Shown here: in pieces, positions 8,278 through 14,609 of the stretch
Numbering within the stretch: the first letter of the stretch is position 1
How the letters are laid out: every line of letters begins with the position of its first letter
Assembly: GCA_036639635.1 (NCBI GenBank)
Contig: JAVWIF010000030.1
Location: forward strand, 1-20,235
DNA: 20,235 bases
Reading direction: 5' to 3'
Source of the DNA: JAVWIF01 sp036639635
GTDB lineage: Bacteria; Bacillota_I; Bacilli_A; Erysipelotrichales; Erysipelotrichaceae
Program-made: the position numbers and the translations under genes
The notes under the pieces: model-generated
Told to the model about the DNA's origin: nothing
Database searches by the model: none
Seen by the model: the letters and a program-made list of their open reading frames with translations, nothing else

Positions 8278-9464
8278 ACGTTCTCCTTTATCCCTTTAAT
8301 AGCTTTCACAAACACGCTTAAACAACGCGCTAACAAATCCTTTGAACAAGCAACATTTATGCGTTCAAAACCACTTCCAGCTTCGCCAAATAAATATCCT
8401 TCATCCAATATAATTCCATGTTCTAACAATGTCTTTTCTAAACAATCTTTATTCTTACAATAGTTACGAACATCCACCCATACTAAATATGTTCCTTCAC
8501 TTGGTGATACAATACATTCTGGTAAATGTTCACCTAAGTATTCTCTTGTAAATTCAATGTTTTTCCCAATATATGTATTGACTTGATCAAGCCATTCTTC
8601 TCCTTCAAGATAAGCAGCTTTCGTCGCACTTAACGCAAAGCTATTAGGACCACTTAACGATAAACATTCTTGTACATACGCAATCCATTTTTGTTGTATT
8701 TCCTTACTTGGAATGATAATATTACTGTTCGCTAACCCAGCTAAATTAAAACTCTTACTTGGTGCACAACAAGTTATAATATGATCTTGATATGCTTTTC
8801 CAATCTTTAATAAGGGAATATGATGAAATTCATTGCGTACCAAATCACAATGGATTTCGTCACTAATAATCCACTTATGATAACGTTGTGCAATTTCAAT
8901 TACACGTTCTAACTCTTCTTGTTTCCATACTCTTCCCACAGGATTATGAGGAGAACATAATATCATTCCTTTAACATCTTCACGTGCAAGCTTTTGTTCT
9001 AAGTCTTGAAAATCCATCGTATAGTTACCGTTTGTATTAAGCAATTGGTTTTCGACTACTCTGCGCTCACGCGCCTTTATCTTTTTAGCAAAAGGATAAT
9101 ATACAGGCGTTTGTATAACTACGCCATCGCCTTTTTCACTTAATATTTCAATTAAATAAGAAAGAGCTGGAACAACGCCTCCTGCATAAAAAATAGTGGA
9201 AGGATCAATTTCCCAATCAAATCTCTTCTTGAACCATGAACAAACACAATTTCGATAGTTTGTATCAAATCCTGTATTATATCCAAAAATACGATGATTG
9301 GCTTGTTCATGTAATGCATCTATAATGGCATCACTACAAACAAAATCCATATCAGCTACCCATAAAGGGAATACTTCTTTGGCACTTGTAGAAATGTTTT
9401 TATCCCACTTCACACTTTGTGTCCCTTTGCGATCAATTTCTTCGTCAAAGTTATATTTTTTCAT
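8274..9464 (-). CDS. PLP-dependent C-S lyase / aminotransferase, MalY/PatB family
   Basis: This 396-aa cytosolic fold-type I PLP enzyme is most like MalY/PatB cystathionine beta-lyases, which cleave C-S bonds of cystathionine or cysteine conjugates to give pyruvate, ammonia and a thiol. It starts with the family's typical FDEEIDRKGTQSVKWD and PLWVADMDF. The PLP-binding residues are N174 (SPHNPVGRVW), D202 (SDEIHCDLV) and the Schiff-base lysine K237 in CAPSKSFNLAGL. The carboxylate-binding arginine is in FERINVACS near the end. A GTG at 9476 could extend it by four residues, but the ATG at 9464 sits eight bases after AGGTGG and is preferred. It is the first gene of an operon with the Ca2+ antiporter and flavodoxin, and a link to methionine metabolism is not visible from these neighbours. 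Confidence 0.93.
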   Translation of the reverse strand: MKKYNFDEEIDRKGTQSVKWDKNISTSAKEVFPLWVADMDFVCSDAIIDALHEQANHRIFGYNTGFDTNYRNCVCSWFKKRFDWEIDPSTIFYAGGVVPALSYLIEILSEKGDGVVIQTPVYYPFAKKIKARERRVVENQLLNTNGNYTMDFQDLEQKLAREDVKGMILCSPHNPVGRVWKQEELERVIEIAQRYHKWIISDEIHCDLVRNEFHHIPLLKIGKAYQDHIITCCAPSKSFNLAGLANSNIIIPSKEIQQKWIAYVQECLSLSGPNSFALSATKAAYLEGEEWLDQVNTYIGKNIEFTREYLGEHLPECIVSPSEGTYLVWVDVRNYCKNKDCLEKTLLEHGIILDEGYLFGEAGSGFERINVACSKDLLARCLSVFVKAIKGIKENV

Positions 9465-9485
9465 ATTGCTCACCACCTGTACTAT

Positions 9486-9508
9486 AGTATATCGTATTTA
9501 CCTATATA
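9486..9508 (-). promoter_or_regulatory. Possible promoter of the MalY/PatB operon
   Basis: The gap after the rnc terminator contains TATACT at 9486-9491 on the minus strand. There is no good -35 box: the hexamer 17 bases upstream is TTTTAT, which overlaps the terminator tail. The predicted leader is only about 15 bases, and the ribosome binding site lies near its 5' end. The call rests mainly on the need for a start after the terminator. Confidence 0.35.
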
Positions 9509-9510
9509 AT

Positions 9511-9536
9511 AAAATAAGACATTTTCCAATATCTTA
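9511..9536 (-). terminator. Intrinsic terminator after rnc
   Basis: On the minus strand, TAAGATATT pairs with AATGTCTTA (9 bp with one G-U pair, tetraloop GGAA), followed by TTTTATTATAT. The 5' arm contains the rnc stop codon. It marks the end of the radical SAM-recG-rnc unit. Confidence 0.7.
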
Positions 9537-10217
9537 TTTTACCATTTTTTCAAACGCATCACGTGCAGCCATCTGTTCAGCACGTTTTTTAGAGAATCCT
9601 TTTCCTCTTCCTAGATTAATATCATCAAGTTTTACAATAACTTCAAACTCTGGTTTATTGCTAGGTCCATTGGTATTCACGGTTTCATAACGTACTGTTT
9701 TACGTGAGTCTGATTGAATATATTCTTGTAGCTTCGTTTTATAGTCAATCACTTTTTCACTCTTAGGTTGCGTAATCATTGGTGTCACAACACGTTCTAA
9801 TATAGTATCAATTGCTATCATTCCTTGATCTAAGTAAATTGCGCCTAATAAAGCTTCAAACATATCGGCTAAAATCGAATCACGACTTCTTCCTCCTGTT
9901 TTTTCTTCTCCTATACCAAGCTTCAAATATTGACCTAAGCCTAATGTATGATTATATTCAGCAAGTGCTTCTTCACATACTAGTTGTGCTCTTAAAGTCG
10001 TCATTTGTCCTTCACTTAATTCAGGCTCTATTACAAACAATTTACGAGTTGTCCAAAGCTGTAAAACAGCATCTCCCATAAACTCTAAGCGTTCATTATC
10101 ATGCGTATATGACTTATGTTCATTCACATAAGAAGAATGTACCAACGCCTGTAAAATCAAATTTTTATTTTTATATTTTATTTCTAAACTATCTAACCAA
10201 TCAAATATGGTATCCAT
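9534..10217 (-). CDS. rnc: Ribonuclease III
   Basis: This 227-aa double-stranded RNA endonuclease processes rRNA precursors and structured mRNAs. The N-terminal catalytic domain carries the signature NERLEFMGDAVL (41-52). The metal-binding residues correspond to E42, E45, D49, D118 and E121 (LADMFEALLGA). A C-terminal double-stranded RNA binding domain (about 157-226) ends in the typical KGFSKKRAEQMAARDAFEKM, with its lysine-rich loop. Length is normal and the ATG follows GAGGAGA. It lies 38 bases after recG with its own promoter at the recG stop. The usual neighbours acpP upstream and smc-ftsY downstream are absent; a C-S lyase operon follows instead. Confidence 0.97.
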   Translation of the reverse strand: MDTIFDWLDSLEIKYKNKNLILQALVHSSYVNEHKSYTHDNERLEFMGDAVLQLWTTRKLFVIEPELSEGQMTTLRAQLVCEEALAEYNHTLGLGQYLKLGIGEEKTGGRSRDSILADMFEALLGAIYLDQGMIAIDTILERVVTPMITQPKSEKVIDYKTKLQEYIQSDSRKTVRYETVNTNGPSNKPEFEVIVKLDDINLGRGKGFSKKRAEQMAARDAFEKMVK

Positions 10218-10246
10218 AATTTCATCTCCTCGTATAATCTTTGTTT

Positions 10247-10255
10247 ATTATACCA
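10247..10255 (-). promoter_or_regulatory. Extended -10 promoter of rnc
   Basis: TGG followed by a perfect TATAAT sits directly after the recG stop codon, 30 bases before the rnc start. A -35 box would have to lie inside recG, and the candidate GTAGCA is poor. The perfect extended -10 supports separate expression of rnc in addition to read-through from recG. Confidence 0.55.
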
Positions 10256-12265
10256 CTAATCCAAATAAGTGCTACTATTTACTGCATAATCAACATACTT
10301 CTTAAGTTCTATATTTTCTATTTTATCAATATTTTGTAAAATGTTTTTTGCATCATTACGTGCTACTTCTAAAATATTAGCATCTTGAATTACATCACCT
10401 AAAATAAAGCTAGGCACCCCACTTTGACGTGTTCCTAAAATATCTCCAGGTCCTCTTAATTGTAAGTCTTCACGTGCTATTTCAAAACCATCACGCGTTT
10501 TTACACATATATTTAAACGGGCTAAACTATCTTTATCTTTAGAGCTTGTTAACAAGAAACAATATCCTGCTTTATCCCCTCTACCAACACGTCCTCTTAA
10601 TTGATGTATTTGTGATAAACCAAAGCGATGCGCATCATAAATCACCATAATATTGGCGTTCTTTACATCTACGCCGACTTCAATTACTGTTGTACTAACT
10701 AAAATATCAATATTCCCTTGTATAAATGCTTCCATGACTTGGTCTTTTTCATAAGCACTCATTTTTCCATGTAAGAGTCCAATATGATATTTTAAACCCA
10801 ACGAGCTTTTCATTCCTTCATAGATATCAGTTACATTACGCATATCAAAATCTTCATTTTTATCTATTGCAGGGCAGACGACGTAACATTGATTTCCTTC
10901 ATCAATCAAAGTGAGCACTTGTTCAAGTATAGGACTCATTGATTTAGATTTTATCAATGTAGTAGTTACATCAAGGCGCCCTTTCGGTAATTCTTGAATT
11001 GTGGAAACATCCATATCTCCATATAAAGAAATAGCTAGTGTTCTAGGAATGGGTGTGGCACTCATCAATAAGAAGTCAACCTTGTCCCCTTTTTCTAACA
11101 ACCGCCGCCGTTGACCTACACCAAAGCGATGTTGTTCATCAGCTACTACCATTCCTAAATTATAGAAGGAAACATCTTCTTGAAACAGTGCATGTGTCCC
11201 TATTAAAATATCTATTTCATTATGTTTCAAGCGTTCTAATATTGCTTTTTTCTCACTTGCTTTCAAGCTTGCATATAATACTTCTACCTTTATATCAAAA
11301 TCTTTAAATAGTGTGACCAGGTTTTGATAATGTTGTTTTGCTAAAATCTCTGTAGGTGCCATAAATGCTGCTTGGCTATGTGCTAACACACTTGCATATA
11401 AACCAAAAGCTGCTACTAACGTCTTGCCACAACCAACATCACCTTGTAACATGCGATACATGACTTTATCACTTTTTAAATCCACTAATATTTCATCAAT
11501 CACACTTTGTTGATCATTGGTTAAAGAAAAACTAATTGCCTTCTTAAGCTCCATTACATCTTCAACACTAAAGTGTTTTTGTGCCCCTTGTACAACATTT
11601 TTTTCTTTTTCCTTCATTGCTTGCATAACCACTTGAAACTTTAAAAATTCTTCGTACTTTAAATGGCGTAAGCTTTGTTTTACATCTTCACTTTGCTTTG
11701 GATTATGAATATAATACAAAGCCGTCTTACGAGGTATCAATCGATACTTTCTTAGATATTCATCTGGTATGATGTTCGCTTGAAGTTGACCTATAGCGTT
11801 CATTGCTTTTTCAATATACTTTTGCATATCTTTTTGACTAATTCCATCTTTAACATTATAGATAGGGTGCATTCCAACTTGTTCAAGTAAAGGCAACGTA
11901 TTATATTGGTAAATAGTAATTAGATGATTACCCTCATATTTACCTATGATCGTGATTACTTTTCCAATCACAAAATTGCTTACCCAGGGGCGATTGAAGA
12001 TTGATACTTCAAACTCCTCTTCTTCGTATATCACTTTAAATTTTGTAACGCTTTGTTTTCCTCTAAAACGAATGACACGCGCACGACTGACAATCATTGC
12101 TTCAATCGCTATCTTAGTTTCTTTTTCCCATTTATTACGTGGTATAATTTCAATTTGTTCATAACGAAAAGGATAATAAGTTAATAAGTCTTCTGCACAA
12201 AAAATATTCATTGCATGTAAAGTAGCAATTTTCTTCTCTGATATTTTTAGCGCTTTTAACTCCAT
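10256..12265 (-). CDS. recG: ATP-dependent DNA helicase RecG
   Basis: This 669-aa helicase remodels stalled replication forks and branched DNA. It has the N-terminal wedge/OB domain (about 50-125) that grips the junction. Two RecA-like motor domains follow, with Walker A GDVGCGKT (275-282), the DEQH box (376-379), SATPIPRT (402-409), the TTVIEVGVDV motif (about 525-534) and QLRGRVGR (555-562). The C-terminal domain contains LRGPGDILGTRQSG, typical of RecG. Length matches the family. The AGGAGG ribosome binding site lies eight bases before the start, in the 12-base gap after the radical SAM gene, so the two are co-transcribed. Confidence 0.97.
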   Translation of the reverse strand: MELKALKISEKKIATLHAMNIFCAEDLLTYYPFRYEQIEIIPRNKWEKETKIAIEAMIVSRARVIRFRGKQSVTKFKVIYEEEEFEVSIFNRPWVSNFVIGKVITIIGKYEGNHLITIYQYNTLPLLEQVGMHPIYNVKDGISQKDMQKYIEKAMNAIGQLQANIIPDEYLRKYRLIPRKTALYYIHNPKQSEDVKQSLRHLKYEEFLKFQVVMQAMKEKEKNVVQGAQKHFSVEDVMELKKAISFSLTNDQQSVIDEILVDLKSDKVMYRMLQGDVGCGKTLVAAFGLYASVLAHSQAAFMAPTEILAKQHYQNLVTLFKDFDIKVEVLYASLKASEKKAILERLKHNEIDILIGTHALFQEDVSFYNLGMVVADEQHRFGVGQRRRLLEKGDKVDFLLMSATPIPRTLAISLYGDMDVSTIQELPKGRLDVTTTLIKSKSMSPILEQVLTLIDEGNQCYVVCPAIDKNEDFDMRNVTDIYEGMKSSLGLKYHIGLLHGKMSAYEKDQVMEAFIQGNIDILVSTTVIEVGVDVKNANIMVIYDAHRFGLSQIHQLRGRVGRGDKAGYCFLLTSSKDKDSLARLNICVKTRDGFEIAREDLQLRGPGDILGTRQSGVPSFILGDVIQDANILEVARNDAKNILQNIDKIENIELKKYVDYAVNSSTYLD

Positions 12266-12277
12266 ATAAAAATCCTC

Positions 12278-13120
12278 CTATTTACTAAAACGTAAACGAT
12301 AGCTACAGTGTTGACAAATTGGTTCAACAACGTTCTGATTTGCAAAATTATTAACAATGTTTTTTGCTCGTTGCGTATTTATGATATGTTCAAATGGCTC
12401 TTCAAAGATATTTCCAAGACTTGCATCCCCAGCGCTATCCATACAACAAGGAACGACACGTCCATCACTTAAGATACCACACATTTGTTTCATCCCTAAA
12501 CAGCGTCCTTTATCTCCTATAAAAGCACTTGATAGTTTTGGCCATTCAAATACTTTTTCAAAGTGTAAATGAACATATTCATCTAGATCAAAGCGAACAC
12601 ATCTTTTTATATCACTTTCTTGAATAGCTACGTCATATTGGCTAGCTAAAAAATCAATAATCTCTCGTGTTTGTGGTGGGATTTGTTCTTCTTGCAAACT
12701 CCATAACCGATAATTTACATGAACTTTTTGTTTTGCTAAGCAATTACCAACACTCACACAATCCATCAGATAGGTTGCTTGTTGATGCGCAGGAAAACTA
12801 TGTAAAGATACATTTATTTGCCTTACATTCCCAGCTAATAAAACTGCCGCTTTTTCCTTTAAAAGCGTCCCATTCGTTGTAATATTGACCTGTATCTTAG
12901 CTTCCTTTAATATTTCTAAAAACTCTTTCAGTAAAGGATGGGAAAGGGGTTCACCTAAAATATGCAAATACACATATTTACTAAAGGGACTAATCTCTTT
13001 AACCACATGTTTAAATTCTTCTAAATTCATCGCTTTTCGTGTTCGTTGGTTTTGAATACAAAAGCTACACGCTAAATTACAAGTATTTGTTATTTCTATA
13101 TATATTCTTTTAAATTGCAC
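12278..13120 (-). CDS. Radical SAM protein with SPASM-like C-terminal domain
   Basis: This 280-aa cytosolic enzyme should cleave S-adenosylmethionine at a 4Fe-4S cluster. The cluster motif is C14-x3-C18-x2-C21 (TCNLACSFC). LGEPL (55-59) and TTNGT (81-85) match conserved SAM-binding parts of the barrel. The C-terminal part has further cysteines arranged like a SPASM domain: C207, C214, C225-C226 (DGRVVPCCMD) and C269-x2-C272. These would hold one or two auxiliary clusters. SPASM members modify peptides or proteins or act in sulfatase maturation. No small precursor-peptide gene or sulfatase is visible beside it, so the substrate is unknown. It is followed after 12 bases by recG. The ATG at 13120 is preceded by AGGTGAT. 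Confidence 0.88.
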   Translation of the reverse strand: MQFKRIYIEITNTCNLACSFCIQNQRTRKAMNLEEFKHVVKEISPFSKYVYLHILGEPLSHPLLKEFLEILKEAKIQVNITTNGTLLKEKAAVLLAGNVRQINVSLHSFPAHQQATYLMDCVSVGNCLAKQKVHVNYRLWSLQEEQIPPQTREIIDFLASQYDVAIQESDIKRCVRFDLDEYVHLHFEKVFEWPKLSSAFIGDKGRCLGMKQMCGILSDGRVVPCCMDSAGDASLGNIFEEPFEHIINTQRAKNIVNNFANQNVVEPICQHCSYRLRFSK

Positions 13121-13136
13121 ATTATCACCTGGATAA

Positions 13137-13145
13137 ATAATACCA
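13137..13145 (-). promoter_or_regulatory. Extended -10 promoter of the radical SAM-recG unit
   Basis: TGG followed by TATTAT lies just downstream of the permease terminator. The -35 position falls in the terminator stem and matches poorly (TTCTTT). The predicted leader is about 10 bases and starts at the ribosome binding site. Confidence 0.5.
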
Positions 13146-13154
13146 TATTTATCA

Positions 13155-13186
13155 AAACAAAAGAACAGCGAACTGTTCTTTTGTTT
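13155..13186 (-). terminator. Terminator hairpin after the uracil permease
   Basis: A perfect 14-bp inverted repeat (arms 13155-13168 and 13173-13186) has the loop TTCG on the minus strand. The 3' arm is itself U-rich (TTCTTTTGTTT) and is followed by TGATAAAT. The 5' arm covers two bases of the permease stop codon. Confidence 0.8.
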
Positions 13187-14513
13187 ACTTATGTTGAGGT
13201 AAAATTAAATTTAAAATAATTCCCACTAATGCCGACAATGCCGTTCCACTAAGTGTCATAAAACTTCCAATTGGAAGAATTGCTCCACCTAATCCAATGA
13301 CTAACATTGCACTAGCAATTACAAGATTTCTTTGTTGTCCAAAATCAATTTTGTTATCGACTAATACACGTAATCCATTACTAGCAATAACTCCATATAA
13401 CAGAATACTCATTCCACCTAATACACAAACAGGAATCGTTGATATAAACGCTGATATTTTACCTACACAAGACAACAGTATAGCAATACTTGCAGCACCT
13501 GCAGTTACGTATACACTCGCAATCTTTGTCATACCAATAACTCCGGTATTTTCACCATATGTAGTATTTGCTGGTCCTCCTAAAAAAGCTGAAACAGCAG
13601 TAGCGATACCATCTCCCATTAATGTCTTATCAAGTCCTGGGTCTTTCAAAAAGTTTTTCCCACATATCTTACCAAGTACTGTATGGTCTCCAATATGTTC
13701 GGCAATCGTTACAAAAGCCACTGGTAATATCGCAAATGTTTCAGGTCCAAAGTATAAATCATAACTTTCAAATCCTGCAAATGAAAATGGCAATACAAAG
13801 CCTGGTAATGTAAACCATTGAGCTTCCATAATTGGTGTGAAATCAACAAGTCCAAATGCAATAGAAATACCATATCCACATAAAATTGCTATTAAGAACG
13901 GAATAATCTTAAAAAATCCTTTTGCTCTTGTACTAATTAAAGCTGCAATCAAGAATGTCGAAACTGCTACAAACATCGCACGAGGGTCTCCACCTTCTAT
14001 GAAGCTAGCATTCTTTACTGCATTAGCAGCAAGTCCTAATCCAATAACTGCAATCATTGGACCAATGACTATCGGTGGTAATAAACGATCTATCCAACCT
14101 TTTCCAACTACTTTTACGATGAGTGCGACAATAACATAAATGAGTCCAACCATCATAAGCCCTGTCTGGGCTGCTGAAATATCTCCATTCATCGCTTTTA
14201 CAGCAATGATAACTGCGCCTATGTAAGCAAACGACGACCCTAAATATACTGGCACTTTATGACGTGTAATCGCTGTATAAATTAAAGTTCCTAGCCCGCT
14301 TGCAAATAAGGCTACACTTACTGGAAAACCAGTTAGTGTTGGCACAAGAATGGTAGCTCCAAACATTGCGAATACATGTTGGAAAGATAAGAATAACCAT
14401 TGTAAAGGTTGTGGCTTGTCTTGAATATCTAAAATCATTGTGCCATTTTCTACTTGAGAAAATTCATTTTCATCGAGTATTAATGGTGTTTCTTCTACTA
14501 TTTCTTTTTTCAT
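13185..14513 (-). CDS. uraA: Uracil permease, NCS2 family (UraA/PyrP type)
   Basis: This inner-membrane carrier of 442 aa imports uracil, probably with protons. It has the NCS2 arrangement of many hydrophobic helices. The two substrate glutamates of E. coli UraA are present: E272 in IAEHIGDH and E321 in TTYGENTGV. They are 49 residues apart, as in E. coli (241/290), and the GEN motif distinguishes uracil carriers from xanthine or urate carriers. The open frame reaches back to 14600, but that ATG lies upstream of the promoter. The ATG at 14513 follows AAAAGGAG, so I chose it. The leader contains a terminator between promoter and start, so expression is probably attenuated. It stands alone between two terminators, with no other pyrimidine gene nearby. 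Confidence 0.93.
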   Translation of the reverse strand: MKKEIVEETPLILDENEFSQVENGTMILDIQDKPQPLQWLFLSFQHVFAMFGATILVPTLTGFPVSVALFASGLGTLIYTAITRHKVPVYLGSSFAYIGAVIIAVKAMNGDISAAQTGLMMVGLIYVIVALIVKVVGKGWIDRLLPPIVIGPMIAVIGLGLAANAVKNASFIEGGDPRAMFVAVSTFLIAALISTRAKGFFKIIPFLIAILCGYGISIAFGLVDFTPIMEAQWFTLPGFVLPFSFAGFESYDLYFGPETFAILPVAFVTIAEHIGDHTVLGKICGKNFLKDPGLDKTLMGDGIATAVSAFLGGPANTTYGENTGVIGMTKIASVYVTAGAASIAILLSCVGKISAFISTIPVCVLGGMSILLYGVIASNGLRVLVDNKIDFGQQRNLVIASAMLVIGLGGAILPIGSFMTLSGTALSALVGIILNLILPQHK

Positions 14514-14526
14514 TTTTCTCCTTTTC

Positions 14527-14554
14527 AAAAAAAAACAGAGATTGTTCACTCTGT
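14527..14554 (-). terminator. Terminator hairpin in the uracil permease leader (possible attenuator)
   Basis: On the minus strand, ACAGAG pairs with CTCTGT (6 bp, 8-base loop), followed by a run of nine T's. It lies about 30 bases after the permease promoter and 14 bases before the start codon. It can therefore stop both read-through from the Ca2+-ATPase gene and transcripts started for the permease itself. Confidence 0.75.
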
Positions 14555-14583
14555 CTTTCTTATTATCTAGCGAACCGTGAACT

Positions 14584-14592
14584 ATTATACCA
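14584..14592 (-). promoter_or_regulatory. Extended -10 promoter of the uracil permease
   Basis: TGG followed by a perfect TATAAT lies 18 bases after the Ca2+-ATPase stop codon. The -35 candidate 17 bases away is TGAAAA, which is poor. Transcription should start near 14577, giving a leader of about 65 bases that contains the terminator hairpin. Confidence 0.6.
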
Positions 14593-14609
14593 TAAAACAT
14601 TTACAATTT

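Noticed and set aside
14514..14580. A PyrR binding loop, purine riboswitch or preQ1 riboswitch in the permease leader
   Set aside because: The leader is too short for the first two, and none of the consensus cores is present. The GGTTC stretch alone is not enough for preQ1.
14544..14582. Inverted arms GTTCAC/GTGAAC (14544-14549 and 14577-14582) as an antiterminator for the permease leader
   Set aside because: The predicted transcription start falls within or just after the distal arm, so most transcripts would lack it. A 6-bp match can easily arise by chance.
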